64,000 nucleotides of DNA from DATJKD01 sp963728295 (GCA_963728295.1 CAVSKB010000013.1:119406-183405), one strand, 5' to 3'; positions 1 to 8,663 are shown, counted from the first letter of the stretch. Numbers and translations: made by a program. Notes: generated by a model from the letters alone, not told the origin.

Positions 1-34
1 CCTGGCGGAAATGAGCTGACGGGAACGAGGAACG

Positions 35-739
35 ATGCTGGATCTATATTACTGGCCGACGGGCAACGGCAAGAAGATCACCATCATGCTCGAGGAGTGC
101 GCGCTCCCGTACCGCGTCATTCCCGTCAACATCAACAAGGGTGATCAGCACACGCCCGAATACCTGGCGATCAACCCGAACGGCAAGATGCCGTCGATAG
201 TGGATCGCGACGTCGACGGGGAACCGATGGTCATCTTCGAATCGGGGGCGATCCTCGAGTACCTGGGCGAAAGGACCGGGCGCTTCCTTCCGCGCGATAC
301 GCGCGGAAGGTTCGGCGTGCTGCAGTGGGTGTACTGGCAGGTTGGAGGACTGGGTCCGAGCGCCGGTCAGGCACACCACTTCCTGAGGTACTCGCCACAG
401 AAGATCGAGTACGCCATGCATCGGTTCAGGGAGGAAGTGACGCGCCTGTACCAGGTGCTCGAGCGACGGCTTGCCGCGTACGAGTATCTCGCGGGCGAGT
501 ACTCGATCGCAGACATCGCTTCCTGGCCCTGGGTCGCGCGCTGGGAATGGCAGGGACAGAACCTCGAGGATTACCCCTCGGTCAAGCGCTGGTTCCGCGC
601 GATAGAAGAGCGGCCAGCGGTGCAGCGGGCGCTCAAGGTCGGCGCCGACTGGGCCGATTTCAACCGCCAGATGTCGGACGAGGACAAGAAGCGGCTCTTC
701 AACCTGCGCGACGAGGACTTCTCGGGCAAGTCGTCCTGA
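35..739 (+). CDS. Glutathione S-transferase, YfcG/YghU-like (Nu class)
   Basis: A 234-residue cytosolic glutathione transferase. Residues 1-85 form the thioredoxin-like domain: strand and active-site turn YYWPTGNG, the cis-proline loop around P53 (NGKMPSIV) and the glutathione-binding FESGAI at 68-73. An all-helical C-terminal domain follows. T9 and N11 sit where Nu-class enzymes such as E. coli YfcG carry their Thr/Asn pair in place of the usual Tyr, Ser or Cys; this is family knowledge matched by eye. Such enzymes often show disulfide reductase activity on glutathione adducts. The ATG has a GAGGA-like ribosome site about seven bases upstream. It leads a run of plus-strand oxidoreductase genes, but the gaps are too wide to prove an operon. 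The substrate is unknown. Confidence 0.9.
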   Translation: MLDLYYWPTGNGKKITIMLEECALPYRVIPVNINKGDQHTPEYLAINPNGKMPSIVDRDVDGEPMVIFESGAILEYLGERTGRFLPRDTRGRFGVLQWVYWQVGGLGPSAGQAHHFLRYSPQKIEYAMHRFREEVTRLYQVLERRLAAYEYLAGEYSIADIASWPWVARWEWQGQNLEDYPSVKRWFRAIEERPAVQRALKVGADWADFNRQMSDEDKKRLFNLRDEDFSGKSS

Positions 740-770
740 CCGCAAGGGTAGAGTGGCAGCTGGAGGTAGC

Positions 771-1592
771 GTGACGGGGAATGACGGCGTGATCGCGGCG
801 GCGGTGCCTTACGCGGCGCCGATGACGGAACGGCCGCGTTTCCACGCCAATGACGCCTCGCGCGACGTGCTCGCGATCGAGCGGCTCGTCATGCAGGTTG
901 CAAACGCTCGCAACGCCAACCCTCCGCCCGATCTCGAGCGCGAAGGGTTCGAGCTCTTCCACCACCGGAGCACGCTTGCCGACTTTCGCGATCCGGCGGT
1001 CATCGAGTCGCGCCACAGCGGCGAGATCCGCGACCTGCTGCTCGCGGTGAGCGGCGCAGACGCCGTCACCGTCGTTCCGCGCGGGGTCCTCCGCTTCGCC
1101 GAGCGCTCTCCCGAATGCGGGCAGTACGACAATTCGCACCCGGCACGTTTCGTCCACGTCGACGTGAGCAACGCAACGGCCGCAGTTTTTTCCGCAGAGG
1201 CGAACCCGTTCCCGGAGCGCCGCCTGCGGCGCTTCTGCCAGTACAACGTCTGGCGCGCACTGTCGCCGCCGCCGCAGGATGTGCCGCTGGCGGTCTGCGA
1301 TGCACGTACGGTTGAGCCTGCGGACCTGGTGGCTGCCGATGCCGTATTCGATTCGACAAGCTCACCGGAATGGACTTTCGAGGCCCTGGTCGTCCTGGGG
1401 AGCACCCGGCACCGCTGGTCGTACTTCCGTGACATGCACCGTGACGAAGTACTGATATTCAAGACCAACGATTCCGGCCCCTCGCGGGCGCACTGCGTGC
1501 CGCACGTCGCCGTGGACGATCCCAGCTGTCCGCCCGGCACGCCTGCGCGGATGAGCATCGAGATGCGGGGCACCGCCTACTGGTACGCCTGA
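771..1592 (+). CDS. CmcJ/NvfI family oxidoreductase
   Basis: This protein (about 273 residues) matches the CmcJ/NvfI (AsaB, GA4-desaturase-like) family, which includes enzymes of cephamycin and fungal meroterpenoid pathways. Most are thought to be non-heme-iron oxygenase relatives. Visible signatures are SHPARFVHVDVS (H129 and D131 as an HxD metal pair), QYNVWR, the C-terminal block YFRDMHRDEVLIFKTND, and a third candidate His in CVPHVAVDDP. A GTG at 771 is chosen because GGAGG lies at 762-766; an in-frame GTG at 753 and the ATG at 822 (MTERPRF) are alternatives. It lies 31 bases after the GST gene on the same strand, so the two may be cotranscribed. The substrate cannot be deduced. No biosynthetic core gene is nearby. 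Confidence 0.8.
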   Translation: MTGNDGVIAAAVPYAAPMTERPRFHANDASRDVLAIERLVMQVANARNANPPPDLEREGFELFHHRSTLADFRDPAVIESRHSGEIRDLLLAVSGADAVTVVPRGVLRFAERSPECGQYDNSHPARFVHVDVSNATAAVFSAEANPFPERRLRRFCQYNVWRALSPPPQDVPLAVCDARTVEPADLVAADAVFDSTSSPEWTFEALVVLGSTRHRWSYFRDMHRDEVLIFKTNDSGPSRAHCVPHVAVDDPSCPPGTPARMSIEMRGTAYWYA

Positions 1593-1614
1593 GGCTCCGG
1601 TGCGCCGCGCGGGC

Positions 1615-1716
1615 TCAACGTGCGGCCAGGCGTCCGTTACGCCAGTCGTAGCCGTCAGGCGGGCCGTGAACTTCCCAGTAATCGGGCAGCTTCATGCGAA
1701 GCGCCAAGGCGCTGAG
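1615..1716 (-). pseudogene. Possible 3' remnant of a TPR/winged-helix regulator gene
   Basis: On the minus strand the last 33 codons before a stop read ALALRMKLPDYWEVHGPPDG and onward. The LPDYW...GPPD pattern resembles the extreme C terminus of many gammaproteobacterial proteins that pair a DNA-binding or cyclase domain with tetratricopeptide repeats. Nothing upstream in this or neighbouring frames looks like the rest of such a protein, and the plus-strand cupin gene begins at 1808. It is best read as a gene scrap, or as a chance match. The rest of the 1593-1807 interval holds nothing else recognisable. Confidence 0.3.
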
Positions 1717-1807
1717 CCGCGACGCGTCATTCCGCACCGCGCGGCGCTTGCAGGCCGTCGCCGGCTGCATCACAGTGCCCGCAGCGCAAGCCAGAGGGGT
1801 GACTGTC

Positions 1808-2341
1808 ATGCCGGAACGTGCCAGCGGTGAGTTCTGGGCGACGCTGAAGCCGATCGCCAGCGTCTTCAAGCCGGACGCGATGCCGGAATCATACCTGGCG
1901 AACGCACCCACCGAGGACGATCGCTACTACGTGCCGATCTCCGACACCGTGTCGTCGCGGCCGCTCTGGATCTCGCCGCAGCGCAACCAATGGTGCGACA
2001 TCTTGATGGCGAAGGGCGCCGGGCTGGTGAACCGCCATTACCACCCGCACGAGGTCTTCGCCTACACGATCTCGGGAAAGTGGGGCTATCTCGAGCACGA
2101 CTGGACGGCCACTGCGGGTGACTTCGTCTACGAGACACCCGGCGAAGGACACACGCTCGTCGCCTATGAGCACAAGGACCCGATGCGGGTCTTTTTCAAC
2201 GTCAAGGGACCACTGATCTGGCTCGACGAGGAAGGCAAGTCGGTCGGGCACTTCGACGTCCACGACTACATCGCGATGGCGAAGGTGCACTACGAGGAGG
2301 TCGGACTCGGGGCGGGCTACATCGAGAAGCTGTTTCGCTGA
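1808..2341 (+). CDS. Cupin-domain dioxygenase, 2,4'-dihydroxyacetophenone dioxygenase family
   Basis: A 177-residue single-domain cupin. The metal motif is RHYHPHEVFAY (H77, H79, H81, E82) with a second cupin box ending at H115 (PGEGHTLV). The flow ISPQRNQW..., ISGKWGYLEHDWTATAGDFVYETPGE is typical of the 2,4'-dihydroxyacetophenone dioxygenase group, whose founder cleaves an aromatic ketone side chain using iron. Many members have no assigned substrate, so the call is to family only. The ATG at 1808 has a strong upstream GAGGGG (1793-1798). An in-frame GTG at 1799 is too close to that site. Neighbours (CmcJ-type enzyme, VOC protein, dehydrogenase) suggest a small degradation locus. Confidence 0.82.
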   Translation: MPERASGEFWATLKPIASVFKPDAMPESYLANAPTEDDRYYVPISDTVSSRPLWISPQRNQWCDILMAKGAGLVNRHYHPHEVFAYTISGKWGYLEHDWTATAGDFVYETPGEGHTLVAYEHKDPMRVFFNVKGPLIWLDEEGKSVGHFDVHDYIAMAKVHYEEVGLGAGYIEKLFR

Positions 2342-2360
2342 GCTGTCCTGCCGACGGTCT

Positions 2361-2765
2361 ATGCCAATCACGCATCTCGAGCACTTCCTGGTGCTCACCG
2401 ACGACATCGAGGCGACGCGCGACTTCTACCGCGACGCGCTCGGTCTCACGGTCGGGCCGCGTCCGCCGCTGCCGTTCGCCGGTTACTGGCTCTACGCGGG
2501 CGGGGCGCCCTGCGTGCACATCGCGGAGCGCGCGAGCTACACCGCATCGTCGGCGCCGGCTGGAATACCCGTCTCGGCGCGCACGGCGGGCACCGGGCCC
2601 TTTGACCATGCGGCGTTCATCGCCGAGGACTTCGACGAGATTTCCGGCCGTCTCGCGCGCCACGGCGTAAAGGCACATCTCAACGTCGTGCCGGGCAACG
2701 GGCTACGCCAGCTCTTCGTCCTCGATCCGAACGGCGCTGAAAGTCGAGATCAATATCCCGGCTGA
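2361..2765 (+). CDS. VOC/glyoxalase-fold protein (last residues frameshifted)
   Basis: A protein of about 134 residues with the vicinal-oxygen-chelate fold: THLEHFLVLTDDIEATRDFY at the N terminus, one metal His early, FDHAAF in the second module and LFVLDPNG near the end. This family covers glyoxalases, extradiol dioxygenases and fosfomycin-resistance enzymes; the substrate is not visible here. As sequenced the protein ends DPNGAESRDQYPG. Removing one A from the AAA at 2750-2752 gives DPNGAEVEINIP, the normal ending of the family, so an extra base is likely there. It starts 20 bases after the cupin gene and overlaps the 3' end of the convergent dehydrogenase. Confidence 0.8.
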   Translation: MPITHLEHFLVLTDDIEATRDFYRDALGLTVGPRPPLPFAGYWLYAGGAPCVHIAERASYTASSAPAGIPVSARTAGTGPFDHAAFIAEDFDEISGRLARHGVKAHLNVVPGNGLRQLFVLDPNGAESRDQYPG

Positions 2766-3813
2766 GGCGCGCTGACGTCGACCAGCAGCTTGAGCGCTTC
2801 CTGGCGATGCAGCCGCTCGAAGCCGTCCTCGATGATCCGCTCGAGCGGGATCGTCGAGACCCAGCCCTCGGTCGGGAACGTTCCTTCCGCCATCGCCTCA
2901 ATCACAGCCGGGAAGTCGTTGCACGACAGCGCGACGCCCGTGAGCCGGACCTCGGGCATCAGCAGGTCGAACGGCGGTATTACGATCGGTTTCTCGTGGA
3001 TCGCGACCACGACGAAGTTCCCGTCGATGCGCGTGCCGAGCAGCCCGGCGCGAATCGCGGCCGGAACGCCCGCCGCGTCGACCGAGGCGTGGGCGCCGTG
3101 ACCGCCCGTCAGGTCGCGGATCGCCGTGACGACGTCGGCCTCGCCGCGGATCGAGTACCACGGACGCGCCGAGACCGAGCATTACCTGTCGGCGAAGCGG
3201 CGACGGGTCGCTCACGATCACCCGTATGCCGCGGGCGCGCAGGACGAGAAAGACCCCGATGCCGATCGGGCCGGCGCCGTGCAGGGCGACGGTCTGGCCG
3301 GCTTCAACGTGGCAGCGGCGCACGGTGCTCCAGGCGATCGCCATCGGCTCGATCAGCGCGCCCTGCGCGCGGTGAGAGCGCCGCGGGCAGCCGGTGCGCC
3401 ATCGAGCGTCGCACGACGGTGTACTCCGCGAGTCCGCCACCTGCGCGGTTGTAGCCATGGAAGGCGAGCAGGCGGCAGTGGTTGTAATGACCGGAGGAGC
3501 AATCGAGGCAGCGGCCGCAGGTCTCGACGGGTTCGACTGCGACCCGGTCGCCAAACTCGAGATCCTCAACGCCTGCGCCGAGCCCCACCACCGTGCCACA
3601 TAGCTCGTGTCCGAAGATCACAGGGTTCTTCACCCCGGTCAGCGGGTGTGGCTCGGTGCGTGTCGTCATCGGACCCGCGTAGTACTCGTGCAGGTCGCTG
3701 CCGCAGATGCCGTTGTAGTGAACGCGGAGCTTTACGTCGCCCGGTCCCGGCTCGGGCTCGGGCACGTCCTCGAGCCTCAGATCGCAGCGACCGTGAAAGA
3801 CCGCGGCGCGCAC
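2750..3813 (-). CDS. Zinc-dependent alcohol dehydrogenase, butanediol/sorbitol type (two frame breaks)
   Basis: A medium-chain dehydrogenase of about 354 residues once two single-base breaks (near 3390 and 3168) are corrected. The first segment carries the catalytic-zinc region (GICGSDLHEY and FGHELCG) and the four structural-zinc cysteines of CGRCLDCSSGHYNHC. The middle segment holds the nucleotide fold GAGPIGIGVFLVLRARG. The last ends VRLTGVALSCNDFPAVIEAM. This pattern matches 2,3-butanediol and related polyol dehydrogenases, which oxidise secondary alcohols with NAD. The breaks fall inside conserved stretches and the joined protein is complete, so they look like sequence errors. It may share a transcript with the sugar isomerase upstream (21-base gap). 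Confidence 0.82.
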
Positions 3814-3833
3814 GGGACGGCCTCCGGCTTACG

Positions 3834-4694
3834 TCAAGCGCCGAACTGCGCGCGCGTCGTGCTGTACGCCCGTTGCACGACCTCGGCGAGCGGCAGACCG
3901 TGGCGATGCGCGGCGTTCAGTACCTCGATACCCCAGGGCCCGGAATAGCCCGCGCGCATCAGCCGGTCGACGAACCCACGCACGTCGAACTCCCCCTCGC
4001 CGCAGAACTGGCGGTGGCCGATCGTTTCCTCGTGCAACGTCATGCCCGGCGGACTCTTCAGGTACCCGTCGTTGATCTCGATGCTGCCAAGGTAACGCTG
4101 CGGGATGGCAGCGACGCGCTCATAGGGAATCCCGAGCTTCACCACGTGCCATAGATCGATGCAGAGCCCGCCGTTCGGCTGATCGGCGCCCTCGACGAGC
4201 GCGAGCGCGTCTTCGAGCGAGTCGATCACCGAGAACGGCATCAGCTCGAAGACGACACGTGTGCCGTGGTCGGCGGCCTCGCGGCAGAGCCCGGCGAATG
4301 CATCGATGAGCTGCGGCATGCTCACAGGGGAATCGAAGAAGTCGCCGACCTTGATGTGACGGGCGCCGAGCGCTCGTGCGCTCTCGAGCAGCGTCCTGCG
4401 CAGAGTGTCGGACGCGGTCCGTCGCTCGCCGGGCGGCAGGAACCAGTCGGTGAGGAACTCGAGCTCGAGGTGGCGGATGCCGTTGTCCTCGAGTATCCGC
4501 CGCATCTCGGCCAGGCTATGGCGCTCCCGCAGATGCAGCAGGTCGGCGTGCCAGATGCCGAGGCCGGTAAATCCGGCCTTCGATGCAGCCTCCGCACGCT
4601 CGCGCAGACCAAACGGGCTCCACTCGTGATCCGTGTGCGGCTCCGCGCCGCCGCAGATCGTCCAGTACGAGGCGAGCAGCTCGGCGCGGCTCAT
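3834..4694 (-). CDS. Sugar phosphate isomerase/epimerase (xylose-isomerase-like TIM barrel)
   Basis: An intact 286-residue TIM-barrel protein of the AP-endonuclease-2/xylose-isomerase-like superfamily. Typical marks are an early GLGIWHADLLHL, RHLELEFLTDWF, the substrate/metal residues of VVFELMPFS and LCIDLWHVVKLG, IEINDGY, and the C-terminal GYSGPWGIEVLN. Members epimerise or isomerise sugars and inositol derivatives or act in sugar-acid breakdown; the exact substrate cannot be read. The gene precedes the alcohol dehydrogenase on the minus strand, so a joint role in polyol or sugar oxidation is reasonable. The ATG at 4694 gives the expected length. The 197 bases upstream, before the phosphatase-family gene, show no other gene. 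Confidence 0.85.
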   Translation of the reverse strand: MSRAELLASYWTICGGAEPHTDHEWSPFGLRERAEAASKAGFTGLGIWHADLLHLRERHSLAEMRRILEDNGIRHLELEFLTDWFLPPGERRTASDTLRRTLLESARALGARHIKVGDFFDSPVSMPQLIDAFAGLCREAADHGTRVVFELMPFSVIDSLEDALALVEGADQPNGGLCIDLWHVVKLGIPYERVAAIPQRYLGSIEINDGYLKSPPGMTLHEETIGHRQFCGEGEFDVRGFVDRLMRAGYSGPWGIEVLNAAHRHGLPLAEVVQRAYSTTRAQFGA

Positions 4695-4891
4695 CGTGCA
4701 CGCGCCTTTCGGAGTGGGATGGTCTCCGCCGGCCGCGTGCGTGTCAGGTCATCGTCGCTGAGGTATCGCATGATTTTCGCATCTAGCTACGGGTCGCCTC
4801 GCGGAACTCGATCATGGCGGAATAAATCCTCTACACCTAAGGCAATTGGTTCCGGCGCGCGGTGCGGCCGGCAAACCCTGGTCTCAACTGC

Positions 4892-6014
4892 TCAGCGGGG
4901 GGTGAAGCTCTTCGGTATGGGAGGACCGGCGGCCGGATTGAAGTCGCGATAGTCGAGATCCAGGTACTGCAGCATCGTTGCGGCGACATCGCTCTGAGTG
5001 ACATCGGGAAAGTTGCTCACTTCGCCGATCGCCGGCGTCTCCGGGCCCAGGATCGCGATCCAGATGTCCTGGCTGCCCTGGATGCCGGTGTCGTGGTCGA
5101 CCCAGTCCGCGGTCGTTCGCCCGCGGCCGTGGTCGGTCGTGACGATCAGTGTCGTTCGATCGCGGTATCGATCGAGGCTCTGCACCGTGCGCCAGAGCTC
5201 TGCCAGCTGACTGTCGACCAGATGCAGGTATTCGAGCACGAGGTCGTAGCGGCGCGCGTGTGCCCAGTCGTCCGACTGGCCGAGCCCCAGCCACAGGACA
5301 CGCGGCTGGTGCTTGCGCAGGTAGGCGAGGGCGATGCGGAAGCTGAGGGAATCGTTGCTGCTCTCCTCCCAGGGCTCCATGACCTCCTTGCGCAACGCGG
5401 CCAGTTGATCCATCTCGGGCGTGCTGAGCGCAGCGGGCACCGGTTCGAAGGCGCCGTTCATGAAGAAGGTCCCGTCGCTGCGCGAAGCGGCCATCTTGAA
5501 ACCGTCCCAGGACCCGATCTGCGCCACCTCCGTCGCCTTGAGATCGAGCTTGCGGTGAACGTAGTCGAGAACGGTCTGGTGCGGATAGCGCACCAGGTCG
5601 TTCGAGCGAACGTCGGGCTGCGGCTGTCCGGTGAGTATCTCGGAGTATCCGGGGTAGGAGAACCACATTGGGTTGCGCACCGTGACCTTGCTGCCGCGTG
5701 CCTGGTTGCCGAGGACCATTCCGGACGGTGCGAGTGTCTGTCCAGAACCATGGCATCAGCGCGGCGCGACGCTCCTCGGGCGTCGCGCGCCAGTAGCGCT
5801 TGCGCGTGACCTCGATGTCCTCGGCGCCCGACCGCGCGTCGTCGGCGGCGATCGTGGCGTCCATGCCCGCGAACAACTCCTGGACCCGCACGCCGTCCAG
5901 CGTGACCAGGATGACGTTGTGATCGTTCGCGGCGGAGGCCGTGCCCGCAATCAGCAGGCCGCCGATCAGTGCGATGCACAGCGTCGAGCCGGGAGATCCG
6001 ATGTGGCGACTCAT
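4892..6014 (-). CDS. Secreted alkaline-phosphatase-superfamily protein (one frame break)
   Basis: A phosphatase/sulfatase-fold protein of about 374 residues. It starts with a signal peptide (hydrophobic CIALIGGLLIAGTASA, likely cleaved after ASA), then NVILVTLDGVRVQELFAGMD, where the Asp is the usual metal ligand of the superfamily. Near the C terminus TTLIVTTDHGRGRTTADWVDH supplies the second metal-binding Asp-His pair. The frame changes between about 5715 and 5745: the N-terminal part ends in MPWFWTD, and the part beginning at MVLGNQARGSKVTVRNPMWF continues the fold. Joining them gives one complete protein, so an indel error is likely. Expected to act in the periplasm on a phosphate or sulfate ester, or as a phosphopentomutase-like relative. 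The substrate is unknown. Confidence 0.8.
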
Positions 6015-6022
6015 GGCCGTTC

Positions 6023-6028
6023 TATACT
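6023..6028 (+). promoter_or_regulatory. Candidate -10 element TATACT for the esterase gene
   Basis: TATACT lies 11 bases before the ATG at 6040, in the 25-bp gap between the divergent phosphatase-family and esterase genes. It matches the sigma-70 consensus at five of six positions. No good -35 was found at the right spacing, and the leader would be very short or absent, so this is only a candidate. Confidence 0.35.
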
Positions 6029-6039
6029 AAGCCACAACC

Positions 6040-6738
6040 ATGAGCTACCGACTCCAGGAGACCGGCCAGGAAGTAGTGCTCGCCCCGGCCGGCAAGCCGC
6101 TTGCAAGCGTGATCTGGCTGCACGGTCTCGGGGCTGACGGTCACGATTTCGTCCCCATCGTTCCGGAGCTGCGTCTGCCGCCCGAGTCTGCCGTGCGATT
6201 CGTTTTCCCGCATGCGCCGATGCGCCCCGTGACGATCAACAACGGCATGCGGATGCGCGCCTGGTACGACATCGTGTCCCTGTCCGCGGCAGGGCCGCCG
6301 GACGAGGCAGGTATTCGAGGCTCGGCGGCATTGGTCGAGCAGTGGATCGCGCGGGAGGTCGAGTTCGGGGTTGCGCCTGGCCGCATCGTGATTGCGGGCT
6401 TCTCGCAGGGCGGGGCGATCGCATTGCACGCCGCGCTCCGGCATGCCGCTCGGCTCATGGGCATCCTGGCTCTATCCACCTATCTGCCGCTTCACGATCG
6501 GCTTGCGGCGGAGGCGTCGCCGGCCAATCGCGACGTGCCAATCCTGATGTGCCACGGCCGGGACGATCCGGTGCTGCCGATGTCGCTGGGAGTGATGTCG
6601 CGCGACTGGCTTCGTGCGCTCGGCTATGCGGTCACATGGAAGGACTACCGCATGCAGCACCAGGTATCTGCCGAGGAGATCGCGGATATTTCCGCATGGC
6701 TGCAGGCGCGGCTCGGGGCGGTGCCACTCGGCGCTTGA
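6040..6738 (+). CDS. Carboxylesterase, phospholipase/carboxylesterase (abhydrolase 2) family
   Basis: An intact 232-residue alpha/beta hydrolase. The nucleophile elbow is GFSQGG; the acid is the Asp in CHGRDDPVLP and the base is the His in RMQHQVS. IWLHGLGADGHDF near the N terminus forms the oxyanion region. This matches the bacterial carboxylesterase group related to Pseudomonas EstB and eukaryotic acyl-protein thioesterases, which cleave short acyl esters and lysophospholipids. No signal peptide is seen, so it should be cytosolic. It is divergent from the upstream phosphatase-family gene and converges on the zinc-ribbon gene with an 8-base gap. Length is normal for the family. Confidence 0.93.
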   Translation: MSYRLQETGQEVVLAPAGKPLASVIWLHGLGADGHDFVPIVPELRLPPESAVRFVFPHAPMRPVTINNGMRMRAWYDIVSLSAAGPPDEAGIRGSAALVEQWIAREVEFGVAPGRIVIAGFSQGGAIALHAALRHAARLMGILALSTYLPLHDRLAAEASPANRDVPILMCHGRDDPVLPMSLGVMSRDWLRALGYAVTWKDYRMQHQVSAEEIADISAWLQARLGAVPLGA

Positions 6739-6746
6739 CCGAAACG

Positions 6747-7109
6747 TCACTCGATCGGCTCGACGACCACCATGGTTTCACAACGCGGACACTGCGCGGT
6801 CTTGACCATCCGAACGTCGAACCAGCGTCGGCCGCACTCGCAGCGTATCTGGACGATCCACTGGCCAGTGGCGCGGCCCATCACGTCTTCCTTGACGATG
6901 ATACCGGGCGGCAGCTGCTCGACACGCGGGAGCGGCACGCCGATGTAGGCCGTATCGTCCACGGCCTCCGCCTCGAGTTTCTCGGTGCCTTCTATCGGCT
7001 GCGTATGCTCGAGATCGGGCCGCGGGCGCTCGTCGGCAGGATCCGGATGCCCGGTCCCTGGTCCAGCTTGTCCAAAACTTGATCCCCAGCGATCCTGCTG
7101 CGCCACCAT
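6747..7109 (-). CDS. Small zinc-ribbon protein, function unknown
   Basis: A protein of about 120 residues with a variable, charged N-terminal third and a conserved-looking C-terminal half that begins YIGVPLPRVEQLPPGIIVKE. It ends with a four-cysteine zinc knuckle, CECG followed after fourteen residues by CPRC (RCECGRRWFDVRMVKTAQCPRC is the region, given here as the whole motif span 6768-6833). The true start may lie inside the first 40 residues, which look like poor-quality coding sequence. It converges on the esterase gene. I do not recognise the family. A nucleic-acid or protein-binding role is possible for such ribbons but is not shown. Confidence 0.6.
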   Translation of the reverse strand: MVAQQDRWGSSFGQAGPGTGHPDPADERPRPDLEHTQPIEGTEKLEAEAVDDTAYIGVPLPRVEQLPPGIIVKEDVMGRATGQWIVQIRCECGRRWFDVRMVKTAQCPRCETMVVVEPIE

Positions 7110-7264
7110 TTCCTCATCGATTCAGATGTCTGCCGGACATACTACGCCCCAATTATTCTCAGACAACCTCAAATCCTGGTCGGAATCCGCCTATTGACAT
7201 GGAGCGGTCCCCGGTGCCGGTCCCCGGCGCTCGCGGTGATCGGGCGTCGCCGCCATACTGGGCC

Positions 7265-7723
7265 ATGCTCACGTCGGTGAAAGCCTTCGTCCGAAAGTAC
7301 CTCGAGACCGGGAATCGGGAGGAGTCGGACACCGCTGTCTCAGGCACGCACCTGGCCGTGGCCGCGCTCCTGGTCGAGGTCCTGCGCGCGGATTTCGACG
7401 TCTCGGACGAGGAGCGACGCCACGTGCTGGGATCGCTGCAGCGCCTGCTCGATCTGGATCCAGCGGTGTGCGACCAGCTCCTCGCGCTCGCAGAACAGCA
7501 CATCGACCGCTCCCACGACCTCTACCAATTCACCTCCGCGATCAATCGGTCGTATTCCCCCGAAGACAAGCAGCGTCTGCTCGAGGAACTGTGGCGGGTC
7601 GCGCACGCCGACGAGCGCCTGCACAAATACGAGGAACATCTCATCCGCAGGATCGCGGACCTGCTTCACCTCCGCCATTCGGAGTTCATCGCGACCAAGC
7701 TTCGCAGCCAGCGCCCGGGCTAG
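7265..7723 (+). CDS. TerB-like tellurite-resistance family protein
   Basis: About 152 residues, all helical, of the TerB/DjlA-like family: MLTSVKAFVRKYL at the start, then LAVAALLVEVLRADFDVSDEERRHV with the acidic DxxxxxEE pattern, and a second similar half (LLEELWRVAHADERLHKYEEHLIRRIADLLH) ending SEFIATKLR. The acidic residues in paired helices are thought to bind divalent metal in family members. Despite the family name, free-standing copies usually have no proven link to tellurite. The ATG at 7265 matches the usual family start; an ATG at 7199 would add 22 unlikely residues. The 166 bases that follow are non-coding. Confidence 0.8.
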   Translation: MLTSVKAFVRKYLETGNREESDTAVSGTHLAVAALLVEVLRADFDVSDEERRHVLGSLQRLLDLDPAVCDQLLALAEQHIDRSHDLYQFTSAINRSYSPEDKQRLLEELWRVAHADERLHKYEEHLIRRIADLLHLRHSEFIATKLRSQRPG

Positions 7724-7889
7724 TCGCGCCACGACAGGGCGAGTGCGCCCGCTGCTGACATGACATAACATCGGCCCCGCCGCGAGTGCGGCAGTTGGCT
7801 TCGGGCAGCGCATAGCGGCGAACCGGTCTCAGAATGCCGGGTCTGCGCTTGCCGCCCAATCCCGCGTCGGATAGGGTTTTTTCCGTAGC

Positions 7890-8642
7890 ATGGACACGGC
7901 CGCGCAGCTGCAGAAGATCGTGCTGCTGAACCCCAAGGGCGGTTCGGGCAAGTCGACGATCGCGACAAATCTGGCGGCCTACTACGCCTCGAAGGGTCTG
8001 AACACCGCGCTCATGGACACCGACCCGCAGGGGTCCGGGATGCGCTGGCTCAAGCTCCGGCCACGAAGCCTGCCGCCGATCGCCGCGATCAACGGCTTCG
8101 AGCGGCCGATGGGCGTCACGAGATCCTTCGCGCTTCGCACGCCGCCTGGCACCGAACGCCTGATCGTCGACACGCCCGCCGCGCTGTCGGCGCAGCAGAT
8201 GCCCGAGGTCATCCGGGACGCGCATGCCATCGTCGTACCCGTTCTGCCGTCGGACATCGACACGCATGCCGCCTCGCGCTGCATCGCGGACCTGCTGCTG
8301 GTGGCGAAGGTGCACCGCTCCGAGCGGCGGCTCGTCATCGTGGCGAACCGCGCGCGAAGATATACCAAGGCCTTCCAGGCGCTGATCCGTTTCCTGCAGA
8401 GCATGCGGATTCCGGTCGCCGCGGTGCTTCGTGATTCGCAGGCCTATGTGCGTTCGGCCGAATCGGGCATCGGCATTCACGAGATGAAAGGCTCGCTCCT
8501 CAGGGACGATCTCGAGACCTGGAAGCCGCTCACCGACTGGCTCGACCAGCGCAGCTTCTCGCTCGTTGCGGGTGACGACGCGCAGCCTCAGGTGCCGATC
8601 GCGCCGCTGGCGGCGGCTGAGACGATCCCCGTTCCCGCCTGA
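7890..8642 (+). CDS. Orphan ParA-family ATPase
   Basis: A 250-residue deviant-Walker ATPase. The P-loop is PKGGSGKST (residues 15-23) with the signature lysine, the switch region is MDTDPQGSGMRWLK (D43, D45) and Walker B is RLIVDTPAAL. Members position chromosomes, plasmids, chemoreceptors or carboxysome-like cargo by patterning on DNA. No ParB, parS-like repeats or cargo gene is adjacent, so the cargo is unknown. The last 35 residues are a low-complexity Ala/Pro-rich tail beyond the ATPase fold, which might bind a partner. Related orphan ParA genes are common in gammaproteobacteria. No ribosome site stands out before the ATG. Confidence 0.9.
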   Translation: MDTAAQLQKIVLLNPKGGSGKSTIATNLAAYYASKGLNTALMDTDPQGSGMRWLKLRPRSLPPIAAINGFERPMGVTRSFALRTPPGTERLIVDTPAALSAQQMPEVIRDAHAIVVPVLPSDIDTHAASRCIADLLLVAKVHRSERRLVIVANRARRYTKAFQALIRFLQSMRIPVAAVLRDSQAYVRSAESGIGIHEMKGSLLRDDLETWKPLTDWLDQRSFSLVAGDDAQPQVPIAPLAAAETIPVPA

Positions 8643-8663
8643 TCGCGGGCACCGCCGCTGAAG

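Noticed and set aside
7890..8642. Plasmid or chromosome partition locus around parA
   Set aside because: No parB, parS-like palindromes or replication genes are nearby; a chromosomal orphan ParA is more likely.
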